Assembly: GCA_036346405.1 (NCBI GenBank)
Contig: CM070568.1
Location: 2,238,221 to 2,302,220, forward strand
Origin: Phyllostachys edulis
Lineage: Eukaryota > Streptophyta > Magnoliopsida > Poales > Poaceae
Reading direction: 5' to 3'
DNA: 64,000 nt
The position numbers and the translations under genes were made by a program. The notes under the pieces are model-generated. The model did no database searches. It had not been told where the DNA came from and saw only the letters and a program-made list of their open reading frames with translations. This document shows, piece by piece, positions 33,021-45,011 of this stretch (positions are counted from its first letter, which is position 1; each line of letters starts with the position of its first letter).

Positions 33021-33104
33021 CAGAGGCGCGAAGAACTTGGTGGAGATGGCGGCGAGCACGACGTTGATGCCTACCACGAGAGCCCAGCCGTAGCCACCTC
33101 CGCG
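33021..33104 (-). pseudogene. Captured hydrophobic exon, possibly TMEM234-like
   Basis: The minus strand reads GYGWALVVGINVVLAAISTK then FFAPL and ends at a GTACC donor. The pattern resembles the first membrane segment of plant TMEM234-type proteins (GYGWALAAGxNAALAAISAK from memory), but one short exon is thin evidence. Sequence 33110-33720 beyond it is GC-rich, like a first exon or leader. Confidence 0.4.
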
Positions 33105-33835
33105 TGCGATCAGAGCTCAAGTTCACCAGAGATCCACTCTTCTTGATGGGCGAACGGTGGAGAGCAGCGAGGGATCAGGGGCCAACCAAACGTCGTCATG
33201 GTGAGGTCTGGAAATGTGCGTACCTCGTCGGGGAGATCAAAGGAGGTGAGGCGACGAGGAGCTATCATGGGCGACCGTGGACAATGAAATCGAGAAGCGG
33301 TGCTTGAGGACGCTGAAAGCCGGGATAGAGGAGGCGAAGCAGAGATGCGGGCGCTGGAGGAGGACGGTGTGGCGGATGGGAGGGAGGGACGAGTGAGGCG
33401 GGTGAGGGGCAAGGGTCAAGAAGAAGTAGGGGCGGCAACAAGTGGGCAAGCAAGCGGAGGCGGTGAGTGGGCGATGGAGGTGGACGATGCGGCGAGGGGC
33501 GAGGCGTGGAGTTTCGAGGGCGCTCGGGAGATGGGCGGCGGGCGAGGGTCGAGGGGCGAGGGGCGAGGGTTGGGGCGAGCGAGCGCGGCGGTGGCCACGA
33601 GTGGGGAGCGGCGCTGATTTTGGGGAAGGGACCGGGTAGCGCGGATTTGGGGGAAGGAAGGGATTTTTTCAGAGGAAGACGAAGAACCGCCTAAGGGAGG
33701 AGGGAAGAGTTTAGATGGTGCAGTCGAACAGTTTTATTTAAACGTGGGAGGTGGTGGGCTGAGTTGGTCCTGTAACACATATGTTTTCCGTTGTGAGTTA
33801 TGTGTCGTTGTATGTATATTTTTCTTGTAGTGCTA

Positions 33836-34242
33836 TGAGCATCGCCTGCAGCTCACGACTCCCACAGCCATGGCACGGCCGACTGCAAGACAAGCTCCAG
33901 CGGCAGGCGAGCCGACGGGCAGCTTTCTGATGGCAACTGAGATGGAAGAACATCGTCGCCTAGGACTCTGCTACAGTTGCGACGAAATTTTTTCCAGAAA
34001 CCTTCGGTGCAAACGAGTATGTTGGCTTGGTTGGGATAACGTGATTAATGATGTTGAGGCAAATGAGCCAACTGAAGAGGTGCCTGAAATTTCATTGCAT
34101 GCTCTCATGGGATTCCATACGTACTAGAGATACCATGCAAGTCAAGACACGAGCGGGTGTCCAGGAGCTAGTCGCGCGCACCCCTTGACGGGTTTACCCA
34201 CAATTTTCTCTCTGAAGCAGTTGTGTGTTGCCTTAACCTAAA
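33836..34242 (+). pseudogene. Gypsy gag end and protease start
   Basis: The gag frame resumes (EHRLQL...), with a damaged zinc knuckle LCYSCDEIFSRNLRCKR, where the usual His/Cys spacing is altered. It then reads into protease-leading sequence TGFTHNFLSEAVVCCLNLNL. It is cut by the hAT-like insertion. Confidence 0.75.
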
Positions 34243-35917
34243 TCTCCAACTAGTGGTGAAGCCAGAATGAAAATGGAGAGTGGGCTTAAATACTCGAATG
34301 ACTAAACTAATTTGAAACAAACATAGTCTTACATTCTTGTGCAATCAAATTCATACATGAATAAAAGCAAAGCAAAGCAAAAAGAGAGAAATACAATGAA
34401 GGTACCTCGCTAATGGAAAGTGTATCCCCAAAACATGTAAATATGGTTCCAATGGGTAACAACATGTACATCAAAATTAGAAAAATTAGTGATACAATAA
34501 CACATTGTACTTAAATGATCATGAACATTCAAAATAAAATAACCATATCACTAAGGAGCTAACTTGAATCACGACTTTCACGAGACAAATTCATTCTGCG
34601 AGATTTCATGTCTTGGAATGATCTTATGATTATATCATCATCAATGGATCTAAATATGCCTCACTCGGTGTAGCACACCATCAAATCATTCAGTCACTCA
34701 TCCGCTACCTTATTGCACAAATCTATTTTGATAATATTCATTGTCGAAAAAATTCTCTCAACCGATGTCGTTGCTACGGGAAGGATCAATGTTAGCTCAA
34801 TGAGGTGATATACCAATGAAAAAGTTCTCTCTCCAATAAATTACTAATTGAGTATATACCACACTATATTCTAACGTACAAATAAATTGCTAATTGAGTA
34901 ATAAGTGAAGAACATACTAGCCTACCAAGAATTCAGCAAAAAGACACAACGGATTAGATAGATCAGCAGTTCAACTTCAGCACTTGAGGCTTCAGCAGGG
35001 CGCAGGCAGCAGCCTTCTTCACTCCTTAGCTCCCAATTCGGTCGGCAGTCGCCTAGTGCCCCAGTCCTCAGTTTCCCTCCCAAATCCAAATTCCAGTCGG
35101 CCAGTGCCCTAGTGGCCAGCCCTCAGCTAATCAACTCCCCTCTTTAGCTCCTTAGCTTCCGCCACTCCTTAGCGGCAGTGCCTCAGCGGTCAGTCCCTAC
35201 TCCCCAGTACGCCTCCTGGTCCCGGCCTCCCTCATCAGTAGACGACGGGCGCCCCACAGCCCCTCTCCAGCCTCATCGGCCTCCTCTCCCCAGCTCCCGG
35301 GTTCCCTCAGCTCCTCCGCAGATCCTTAGCCCTCGCCTTCGCTGCTCCACCTCGCCTCCCGAGATTCGACCATGGGCCACCGGTGAGCGGCGGAAGCTCC
35401 CTCCTCGGGCCTTAGCGGCTCAGGGCCTCTCCTGCCTCCTCCATCTACCATCTCGGTCTCCCCGCCTCCTCCGGCTACCGGTGGCATCGTGAGGCTCCCC
35501 CGCCCTAGCTCCCTCATCGCAGCCAGCCGCCTCAGCCCTTAGGTGCGTGGATCTCCGATTGAATTTTGGATTGAGGAAGTTTGGGATTGAATTTTTGATT
35601 GGGGAAATTTGGTAACGGGGAACATGAGCTGCGGTGGGGGATGCGGATGGATGTGAGCAGGTGGGCCTTATGGGCATGGCTTCGGCAAAGGCACATGTAG
35701 GCATGTACCCTTTCTTCTCCTTCTGCAAAACAAATGCGTTGAGCACCCTCGGACATGGCCATCATCGGCCAGAGATTGGGGTTAGTTGGGGCCGGCGAGG
35801 GGGGTAGGTAGGCTAAAGCCTGATAAAGCCCCCTGCTAGAATCTCCCCTTTCTCCAACCCCGTAAAGGTTTACGTGTGACCATTTCGAACGGTGGATGCG
35901 TGCCTTCATGGTTTTAG
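34243..35917 (-). mobile_element. hAT-superfamily remnant inserted in gypsy
   Basis: Left end CTAGTGGTGAAGCCAG resembles the CAGTGGYGRAGCCAG terminus of many plant hAT elements. On the minus strand at about 34790-34640 is the hAT C-terminal dimerisation signature: LPVATTSVERIFSTMNIIK then NKVADE with a stop. The rest of the transposase is missing. The right end is not resolved; the gypsy frame resumes at about 35918 (AGMPIAIESVDFVIDLY). No clear target duplication was found. Confidence 0.65.
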
Positions 35918-37255
35918 TGCAGGAATGCCCATCGCCATCGAGAGTGTGGATTTCGTCATTGACCTCTACGTCGTACCACCAGTGGATATGACATCGTCCT
36001 TGGCACACAATGGCTCGCCACACTGGGGCCTATCTTATGGGATTTCAGGAGACTATCAATGTCCTTTTGGTGACACAATCACAGAGGTAACATGTCACGA
36101 AGTTAGTGCACCATCTTGGGGCACGCAGCTTCAGGCAATTATGGGCAAAAACTTGATGGAAAAATTACTCTTGGCTTTTGATGTTGTCTTTGCTGAGCCA
36201 CATGGCCTTCTGCCTCCACGAGCACGCAACCATCGCATCCACCTCCGTCCAGGCGTGTCTCCAGCGGTGGTGCAACCGTATCGGTATCCGACCCTACAGA
36301 AGGATGAGCTCAAGCGACAATGCACCGCCATGATGGAATAAGAAAAAATTCATCCAAGCACCTCTGAATTCTCTTTGCCAGTCTTACTTGTCAAGAAACA
36401 TGACAACACGTGGCGCTTCTATGTTGACTACCGTGCACTGAATGAGTTGACAGTAAAGGATAAATTTTCTATTCCGGTGATCGATGAGCTTCTTGATGAA
36501 CTAAAGGGGGCTCGTTTGTTCACAAAATTGGAGCTTCGTTCCTGTTACCATCAGGTTCGGATGTACGAGGAAGACATCAAGAAGACTGCTTTTCGCACAC
36601 ATGAGGGCATGTTCAAGTTTTTGGTTATACCGTTTGGATTAACTAATGCACCAACCTCTTTTCAAGCCTTGATGAATGCTGTTCTTCAACCCTTCTTACG
36701 TTGTTTCATGCTCATCCTCATTGATGATATCTTGATTTACAACAAAATCTGGTCGGAGCATCTCCAACACGTACAAGCCGTTCTCAACGTCATGCGCCTA
36801 CACCGACTATTTCTCAAGCAATCCAAGTGATCCTTCAGACAGACATCAGTAGCCTACATTGGCCATGTAATATTATTCGAAGGTGTAGCTATGGATCATG
36901 ACAAGGTACAAGCAATCATCGATTGGCCGGTTCCACGATCAGTGAAGGCATTGTACGGATTTTTGGGATTGACGGGTTATTACCAAAAGTTCAACAAAGA
37001 TTTCGGTTCTATTGCAGCTCCTATCACATCGCTCTTGAAGAAAGATAGTTTCATGTGGTTTGAGGTGACTGACCATGCGTTTCAAGCTATTAAGAAAGCT
37101 CTCACAATGGTACCCGTCCTTCAGCTTCCAAATTTTTGTAAGAGTTTCATTTTCGAGTGTGACGCCTCGGCCTCTGGGTTTGGGGCAGTCTTACATCAAG
37201 GAAGCAGAGTACTAGCGTTCTTCAGCAAGTTGATTGCTCCACGCTATGCAAAACT
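35918..37255 (+). pseudogene. Gypsy protease end, reverse transcriptase, RNase H start
   Basis: Protease tail (IESVDFVIDLYVVPPVD), RT with LPVLLVKKHDNTWRFYVDYR, VIDELLDELKGARLFTKLEL, IPFGLTNAPTSFQALMNAVL and the catalytic LIDDILIYNK (Asp-Asp kept), then RNase H connection WPVPRSVKALYGFLGLTGYY and FECDASASGFGAVLHQGSR. Stops at 36340, 36828 and elsewhere. It is cut in RNase H by the solo LTR at 37256. Confidence 0.9.
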
Positions 37256-38795
37256 TGAAGGGATACGGATAGGCTACACTAACTGACAATTCAAAAATCT
37301 ACCACGTAAATCAGGAAGCCATGCAAGTACGAGATCATTACCACTAGATGCGCAGTGCAGTGGAAGAAGAGTTGGATCGGCCTGATCCAACGTAGAGCAC
37401 GTCGATAAAGTGGTCATAGTCGATTGTCCTCGCCCTCGATGCCGATCGTCTCCTCCAGCAACCAATCGCGTTCCTTGTGAAGATCATGGATCGTCCTCAT
37501 TCAGCACAGCAGCAATCGCAGCAGTGCCACACATCCAGGGATGGGACATCGCACGCCGGTGTGCTAGCACCAACTCGCACGGTAGGGCTCTCTCGAGAAG
37601 ATGACGGCTAGGGTTTCAGTGGAGCAACTCACATCGTGTGCGTTATCCCAACAACCTCATGCATCCCCTTATAAAGAGCCCATGACGGATCCTATCTGAA
37701 CACGTTTGTCCTAATCCGTTAAGTGTGTGACCCTGTAGGTTCATGTGTAATCGGTTGTGACTCGGAAACCCTTTTCTGACCACGAGTCATTAGCGGTTCC
37801 TAGCAGAACATAACGATTCCCGAATACACATAAATTATATCGGACGGACCTTAATGCAATATGGTCTACTAGTAGGTCCTTATCACTTACGACTCGCCTC
37901 GTGATCTCTATACGCACCAGCTCATATATGGGCATGACCAGCCAGAACTCCCACGACCATTAGTGATTATGTTTGACCGCCCACGACCAGCTCAGATTCC
38001 ATACGACTAGTCCAGATTCCGATCGAACTAAACGACCTACTCGTGTATTCTTCCTTTGCCTCACGATATCTAGATGAACTCAAGGTGAGATAATTTGTCA
38101 TTCATGAACTGTTCAATACTTTCTCGATCAAATGTTAGATAATTTCATATGGTCGAATCTTCGACCACTAGTGGCATGGCCATGCACTTTCTTTATCCAA
38201 CCACATAGAGGAGCCCAAAGATATCTCTTTGGTTATGTATAGGAGGGGCAAATCACATATCCGACCAGTCACATTCCTCTACATGTTTCATAGCATACCC
38301 GAAAGCTACCTTTATAACTACCCAGTTACGGAGTAGCGTTTGGTAACCTGTAAGTGCACTATGAGACATTTAGGAAACCATGCTGATCTCAGGTCTGAGG
38401 ATTATACATCACCATTGCTTGAGACCAACTGATGACACATAAAATCATAACAATCTCAATAGTGTCTCAAGGTGGGTTAATCCAACACCATGTTCTCTAA
38501 CATGTGTTCATATTATTGATTCGATATCCCTATATCCATGATCGGTGAAACATAGTCATAAAAGAATACATGTGCTGGTCGATAAGTCACTAGTGTTCCG
38601 ACCAGTGACATCTGACCAGAGATACATTTAGAATGACGTCATATAAGTTAAAGAGCTTCATCAACACGTCACATACTTGTTAATCTTTATAACTGATGAT
38701 TCATTCAAGGAACATAATAACATTTATTCTATAACTCATAAATATAGACGTGATACAATCATCTCTATAATTGCCTCTAGGATATATCACCAACA
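37256..38795 (-). mobile_element. Copia solo LTR (Angela/BARE-like), 1540 bp
   Basis: On the minus strand it starts TGTTGGTGATATATCCTAGA followed by GGCAATTATA, the typical opening of grass Angela/BARE-type LTRs, and ends in CCCTTCA. The 5-bp duplication AAACT lies at 37251-37255 and 38796-38800. There is no primer-binding site or internal domain, so it is a solo LTR left by recombination. The host RNase H frame continues on both sides (PRYAKL / AAYKLELIGLVH). Confidence 0.92.
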
Positions 38796-40500
38796 AAACT
38801 TGCGGCGTATAAGCTAGAATTAATTGGTCTTGTTCATGTCGTTCGTCACTAGAAACCATACCTGTGGGATGCTCCTTTACGATTCACACATATCATTATA
38901 GTTTGAAATTTCTCTTAGATCAGTCGTTCGCTACGATTCCACAACACCACTGGGTAAGCAAGCCATTTGGTTTTGATTTTTTAATGGAATATAAGCTTGG
39001 TCGCCTCAATACTGTCGTGGATGCTCTCTCTCATCACGAGGCCAAATCTACACAACTATGCGCCTTGACAAACCCTTACTTCAGCTTGTTCGATGCCGTT
39101 CGCTACGCAGCTGATACTAATCCTGCACTACTAGCCTTGCGAGACCAAATCACGAATGCTGATCAAACGCTTCCATGGGCAATCACGGATGGATTGGTGA
39201 CACACAGCAAAAAGGCTTATGTGCCACGTACGTCACCACTTCTCCAGGAGGTTCTTGGCACAGCTCATGATAGTCGCGAAGGCAAACATGAAATATTGCA
39301 TCGCTTTCGTCAGGTCTTCCATATGGCATGAGCTCACATGGTGGTTCAAAACTATATTCGTGCATGTAGCACATGCTAATGTAACAAGATTGAGAATTTG
39401 CATCTGGCAGGTTTTCTACAACCTTTACAAGTTCCCTCGTTAGTATGATCGGACACTACTATGGATTTCATTGAAGGATTGCCACGAGTGAATCAGTCAC
39501 TCTTATAGTGGTTGATAGGTTCTCCAAATATGCCCACTTTATCCCGTTGTCTCATCCGTATACGGCACAATCAGCTGCTCGAGCTTTCTTCTCCGAGATT
39601 GCTTGTCTACATGGGTTTCCGACATCCATTGTTTTTTACTGTGATCTTATCTTCACATCATCATTTTGAAGAACCTTTTCGTGTCGCGGGCACTCAACAA
39701 CTCGTGAGCTTCACTTTTCATCCACAGTCTGACGAATAATCGGAGGCAGTCAATAAGGTAATCACTATGTATTTGCAATGCATGAAAGGTGATGGCCGCG
39801 ACAATGGATTCAATGGCTTCCTTGGGCAGAATACTGTTATAACACATCATCACACTGCTCTTCAAGATACTCCTTTTCGTGTGGCTTATGGTCGGGACCT
39901 CCGTCGGTTACGACATATGATATCGGTGAAATCCGTAATGCAGTCGTCGCAAGGTCTCTTCAAGATGGGATCAGGTTTTAGCCGACGTTTGTGAACGACT
40001 TCTTCAGGCGAAACATCATTATAAACAATTCTATGATGATAAGCATCGTGTTCTCTCTTTTGAGGTTTGTGAATGGGCATGGTTGCATCTTCACCACAGA
40101 CCAGCTGCATTTTTGGAAGTAAAGCCAAAGGGAAATTCGCTCCAAAGTTTTATGGTCCTTACAAAATTGTTGCTAAGATCGATTCAGTTGCCTACCGACT
40201 GGAGCTTCCGGAGCGTGCACGTATCTATAATATATGTCATGTGAGCCTTCTCAAGAAATGCCAAGGCCAGGATCACCACCTAATACAGTGCCACCCTTGC
40301 CAGACTTTCATTATGGACGTGTTGTGCCCACTCCTGCCACTGCAATTCGTGCACGTCTTTGTCGAGGTGTATCGCAAGTTCTCATCTAATGGAATGATCA
40401 GCCTGCATCAGAAGCTACGTGGGAAAGATGTTCTAGCGTTCAAGCAATAGTATCCTACATTCCAGCTCGAGGACGAGCTATTCTTCAAGAGAGGGAGAGA
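38796..40500 (+). pseudogene. Gypsy RNase H end, integrase and chromodomain tail
   Basis: RNase H tail (LKFLLDQSFATIPQHHWVSK, FLMEYKLGRLNTVVDALS), decayed integrase (MDFIEGLPR at about 39460, FHPQSDE at 39720, FRVAYGRDL at 39880), LYGPYKI-type region (KFYGPYKIVAKIDSVAYRLE, HVSLLKKC) and a chromodomain-like end W.DQPASEATWEDVLAFKQ with YPTFQLEDELFFKRGRDVM. The last motif is typical of plant chromoviruses. Many stops are present. Confidence 0.88.
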
Positions 40501-40845
40501 TGTCATGGTTGGAATCAAATAACAGCGTCGTTGTAAGTCCAACACACATGTGCAGGAGCGGAAGGATGCGACATCAGTTTGTAACCGAGTTGGTCTAGTC
40601 GATTGTGAGTTTAATTAAAGAGTCATTTAGGAAGCTAAGTTGAGTACGTAAGTTAATAGGAGTCCTAGTAAGTTAGAAGAGGCCAATCTGCTAGGTTCTA
40701 TCTCTGTAAAAGAGCCATCATGTAATCCTTTTGGGCTGAAGCAAAGAATTATATCTAATTCCCAATCTCTCTTCGTCTATTCCCTGTCCTATGCATCTTC
40801 TTCCTCTCGCACATTCTCTTCTCCGCAGCCACGACTCCTAGGCGC
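40501..40845 (+). repeat. Gypsy 3' LTR
   Basis: Starts TGTCATGGTTGG immediately after the purine-rich tract AAGAGAGGGAGAGA (PPT). Its right boundary is uncertain because the next element starts at 40846. A related fragment lies beside NFS2 at 4691-4838. CTGAAGCAAAGAATTATATC and a C/T-rich R-U5 region follow. Confidence 0.8.
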
Positions 40846-43200
40846 TGTTAGAGTATTGTATAAGTTGTGTGATTAGTTACTTGAATAGGGGATTATTTGC
40901 TTATTTTCCCCACTCATGTAGATATATATATGGGCCTTTTTAGCCCAATGAATGAATTAGGGTTCATTGCATAATATGGTATCAGAGCCTATGGCTCTCT
41001 CCCACCAATCCTAACCCTAGACACTGCTCACCGCCGCCGTCCTCAGGTTGTCACTGTCGCATGAGCATCACCACCTTCCTCTTCAGGGTTCTACTCCTAT
41101 CGAGCATCTCTACGATCAGACTCCAGAATACAATCACCTTTGTTGTTTCGGCTGTGTCTGCTTGGCCATTCTTTCACCTCGTGAGCGCACCAAGTTGACT
41201 GCTCAGTCAGTTGAGTGTGTTTTTCTTGGCTACAGTCTTGAGCGTAAGGGTTATCGCTGCTACGACCATGTTGCTCGCCGAATGAGAATCTCTCAGGATG
41301 TCACCTTCGATTAGTCCTGGCCTTACTACCCTCGTCCCTCTACTGTCAGCCCAGCTTCTCTTGTTGAGTCGATCTCTGACTTTCCTAACCCTCAGCTCCA
41401 CTTTGCTTCGCTTCCGTATTCACCTTCTTCGCTTCCCTCTCCTCCGGCTCCATCTGTTCCCTCTCCTCTAGAGGTTCCTTCTAGCTCATCTATTGATGTC
41501 TCCCCCTTTCCTCTGCACTACTCTCACCGTCCTCAGTCTACTCCTTCTCCAGTTGAGCTTACGTCTTTGCTGGGCCGTGCTCCTAGCTCTTCTTCTTTGT
41601 CCTTGCTAGTCCTGCTCTACTCTCTCCTCCCATATACGATCTTCGTGATCATCGCACTATCAGGCCTCCTGAGTGTTCTTTCTGAGCCTACGACCTACTG
41701 TGAGGCTGCTGCTCACCCTGAGTGGCAGTTCACAATGAATGAGGAGATTGTTGCTTTGGAGTATACTTGCACTTGGGATCTTGTGCCCTTACCTGTGTGT
41801 GTCACTCCTATCACATGCAAGTGGGTGTATAAGATCAAGACTCGCTCGGATGGCTCTCTTGAGCGCTACAAGGCTCGTCTTGTGACACATGGTTTTCAGT
41901 AGGAGCGTGGTCATGACTACAATGAGACCTTTGCTCCTGTAGCTCATATGACCACTATTCGCACTCTCCTTGTTGTGGTCCCTGTTCGACTAGTGGTCTA
42001 TCTCTCAGCTACATGAGGAGGTAGACATGCAGCCATACGTAGGTATTATGTCCCTGATGGTATGGTTTGTCGCCTTTACTACTCTCTTTATGGGCTCAAG
42101 CAAACCCCTCGTGCTTAGTTTGACCACTTCTCCTCTATTGTCACTGCTGCCGGCTTCTTTGCCAATGGTCACGACCATGCTCTCTTTGTTCACACCTCTC
42201 CTCGGGGTCGAACGCTCCATTTTCTCTATGTGGATGATACGATCATTACTGGGGATGACACATAGTACATTGATTCTGTAAAGGAGCATCTCAGTGAGCA
42301 GTTCTTGATGTTTGATTTAGGTTCTATTCGTTACTTCTTTTGGATTGAGGTCACTTCTACACTTGAGGCTACTACCTCTTCCAAGAGAAGTACATTCAGG
42401 ATCTCCTTTCTCGCGTTTGTCTCACTGATCAGCACATGGTGGACACTCCTACGAAGCTTGGTGTCCACCTCGGCCCACTAATGGTGAGCCTCTTGAGGAC
42501 CTTACTCGCTACCGCCATCTTGTTAGGAGCATCGTCTACCATGGGATCACTCGACCTGACATTTCTCACACAGTTCATTTTTTTGAGTCAGTTTGTTTCT
42601 GCTCCCACTCAGTTCCACTACAGTCACCTTCTTCGGTTCTGTGATATCTTTGCGGGACCATCAGTCGTCGCATTTTCTTTCCTCGCTCCAACTCTCTGCA
42701 GCTTCAGGCGTATTCTGATGTGACCTGGGCTAGTGATCATTCTGATCGTTGGTCTCTTTTTGTCTATTGTGTTTTCCTTGGTTTCTCTCTAATTGTTTAG
42801 AAGACCAAGAAGCAGACTATCGATTCTCGTTTGAGTGTTGAGGCTGAATTGCGAGCCATGACATCGTTAACAGTTGAGACCACTTAGCTTCGGTGGTTAC
42901 TTGAGGATTTCGGTGTTTCAGTTTCTGCACCGACTCCTCTCTTATCAGACAACACTTGTACAATTAGCATTGCTCGAGATCCAGTGAAACATGAGCTCAC
43001 TAAGCATATCGGAGTAGTTGCTTTGTACATGAGTTCGCAGGTACATGAGCAAGTTGTTGCTCTTCAGTATATTAATTCAGAGATTTAGTTAGCAGATTTC
43101 TTCACCAAAGCACAAACCAGAGTTCATCTCAGTTTTTACCTCTATGTGATTAATTATTTGTATAGAGGGCTATTTGCTTATTTGCCCACCCTTGCATAAC
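40846..43200 (+). mobile_element. Ty1-copia element with short LTRs, internally deleted
   Basis: The 5' LTR is 40846 to about 40976 (TGTTAGAGTATTG..., TATA-rich at 40921), with PBS TGGTATCAGAGC at 40977-40988. Gag, protease and the integrase core are missing: coding resumes at about 41090 with the integrase tail (PIEHLYDQTPEYNHLCCFGC, VFLGYSLERKGYRCYDH). Then come RT (ITCKWVYKIKTRSDGSLERY, KARLVTHGFQ) and RNase H (LSDNTCTISIARDPVKHE, LTKHIGV). A 3' LTR remnant at about 43143-43200 resembles the 5' LTR (GATTANTTANTTGNATAG.GG, TATTTGCTTATTT). Many stops. Confidence 0.88.
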
Positions 43201-43204
43201 AGGC

Positions 43205-43432
43205 GCAAGCCATGACCAAAGCCGCCTACCTCTCGTACATACCCGATACGGTCATTATCACAAGGACGTGACATGGTACGCATGATTGGCAGTGATTTGC
43301 AGCGGAGGGAGATCGCATTCAAGTTTACTTTGCGAGACAATGACCGGGTAAAGCGGAAGAACAGTATCGTCCTTGACCTTTTCGAAGGTGCATATGCTGT
43401 TAAAGCTTTAATCCCTGTTAATGGATTCAAAG
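43205..43432 (+). other. Exon-like open frame with splice donor, unassigned
   Basis: From ATG at 43273 a frame reads MVRMIGSDLQRREIAFKFTL, RDNDRVKRKNSIVLDLFEGA and YAVKALIPVNGFK, ending at a good donor AAAG|GTAACAG. Codon use looks coding and it abuts the copia remnant. I do not recognise the protein and could not find a following exon. Confidence 0.4.
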
Positions 43433-44170
43433 GTAACAGTTCTACTTAGATCTGTTCCGCGTCATTTCTGAGTAGAGTAATGCATGGTAGCTATTAGGAA
43501 TGTTTATGTGAAGCCTTTGTTCTGTTAAGTTGTAGATGGGAATTTCGATTTAATGTTGTGCAGAAAGCTAAGCAGTGGTATCTGTACCTTCGCATAAAAC
43601 AGTTATTTGACGTGTGCACTGGAAGTCTGAAACAATTTTGTGGTAGTGGTACATTATGTATGGGCTAGATGTCAGTTTTGTCTGCATAAATTTGCATCAG
43701 GGCTGACAGGCAGCTAACTGTTTGTTAGACACAGACAGTGCATAGTGCTGCATGCTGGATCTTCTTTTAGCTGTTGTTGCCTCGAATAATTGCCTGCCCC
43801 GTTCTCAGCGCTGGGTTTCACTGTTGCACGAAAACTATAGATGCTGTTGCTCTTTTATGCAGCACAGCAGATGCATGGATGGATGCATGCCTGCCTGCCT
43901 GCTTGGTTGGTTTTGTGCACATGTCAAATTAAGCAAATGGGGATTGCTCATTTCTAGGACTATGGGCCTGCTTGGTTTGTGACCCTAGGTAGTCATACCA
44001 AAATTTTGGTATTGCCAAAACCCAGTCAATGCCAAAATTGGGTAAAAATTAGTGTTTGGATCTTTTGATCTGTAACAAGAGGCCACTAGTGGTATCTTTT
44101 TTTTTTCCTTTCGCGTGCACCTCACTCGCTGCATGCATGTGGGTTTCAAGGGGCTAGAAAAGCGTGAAGG
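43433..44170. other. Non-coding spacer
   Basis: If 43205-43432 is an exon this would be its intron or flank. No repeats or coding motifs are recognised apart from short low-complexity runs (GATGCATGGATGGATGCATG near 43872). Confidence 0.4.
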
Positions 44171-45010
44171 CCTGATGGCTTGTTTGGTATGGCTATACCT
44201 TTTCTGAAAAGCAGTTTTGGCTAGGCTGAAGGGCTAAACAGCTGCAGAGTTGAACGACTGAATGTAAGAGGTTTGGTGTTTGGTTGTTCAGCTTGTAAGT
44301 AGGCTGGCTACGGCTGCCGAGATGAAAAATGTCTGAAGGCGTGTAATGACTTGTTTGATGTCATTTAATGGCAATTAACACAATTGACGGCAGCTAATGA
44401 CAATTGAGGATAATTAACGACAACTACCACAATTAATGAGAATTACCATAATTGACTGCAATTAACGAGGCGACTAGGGCTAGGGTTTGGGCCAGATCAT
44501 TTGTGGGGAGGGTGAGGCGGCCTCGGGAGAGAGGATGAGGAAGGAAGGAGGAGGAGGAGGGCGGCGGAGGCGTCGAGGTCGGGGAGGAGGAGGAGGAGGA
44601 GGCGGCGGAGAAGGGGACGACGACGGTGGGAGGAGTGGAGGAGGATGGATGGGCATGCTGGGCCAGAGGCCCCGAGGAGGAGGAGGGCACCGTAGAAGGA
44701 GGAGGAGGGAGGAAGCGGGCGCGGGAGGAGAGGAGAAGCAAGCGTTGGAGAGGAGGGAGGGAGGGAGGAAGGAGCGGGTAGCTAGGGTTTCGGCGGGGGG
44801 GGGGGGGCGTCCGGAGGACGGAGGGAGTTGGGTTTTATCCGGTGGCAAAAGCAGGTAAATCCCACCCAACTCCAGGGGCAATTTCGTAAGGGGGACCGTG
44901 AGAATATGTCCCACGGCGGCTTCCGGCTTTATCACGTTATACGCAGCTTTCGGCTTTCGAAAAAGCCGATGGGCAAAGCCCCTCATTTGGGACGGCTTCC
45001 AGCTTTTCCT
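44171..45010 (+). mobile_element. Non-autonomous element, asymmetric A/B ends (short copy)
   Basis: The A end (44171-44470) starts GGCTTGTTTGGTATGGCTAT and carries GAGGTTTGGTGTTTGG, TTTGATGTCATTTAATGGCA and a run of ATTAAC/ACAATT short repeats. The centre is purine-rich (GGAGGAGG, 44487-44830) with a G run at about 44798. The B end (44900-45010) carries CGGCTTTCGAAAAAGCCG and GGGACGGCTTCCAGCTTTT. The same A-centre-B order, inverted, occurs at 59938-62822. Neither copy shows a transposase. Superfamily unassigned; target duplications not identified. Confidence 0.6.
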
Positions 45011-45011
45011 G

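Larger units (their letters stand above)
30709..33832. mobile_element. CACTA (En/Spm-type) element carrying host-gene exons
   Basis: The left end is CACTACACCATGAAC and the right end, reversed, is CACTACAAGAAAAA. The flanking 3-bp duplication is CTA at 30706-30708 and 33833-33835. Length is 3124 bp and no transposase is recognised, so it is non-autonomous. Subterminal DNA at 30720-30950 has repeated GCGTTGC/GCAACG motifs in both orientations. The interior includes at least one host-gene exon (32490-32563) and another candidate (33021-33104). The insertion splits the gypsy gag frame. Confidence 0.92.
29690..40845 (+). mobile_element. Ty3-gypsy chromovirus, 5'-truncated, with nested insertions
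   Basis: Plus-strand gag, protease, RT, RNase H, integrase and chromodomain-like tail are followed by one LTR starting at 40501. No 5' LTR or primer-binding site is found: sequence left of the leader joins directly to the captured-gene region (through the copia insertion). Three insertions break it: CACTA (30709-33832), a hAT remnant (about 34243-35917) and a copia solo LTR (37256-38795). Many stops show that the element is old. Confidence 0.9.

Noticed and set aside
44433..44986. Long Pro/Ser-rich and Gly/Arg-rich frames on both strands
   Set aside because: Purine-rich simple sequence lacks stops in several frames, and the stretch is the centre of a repeat element.
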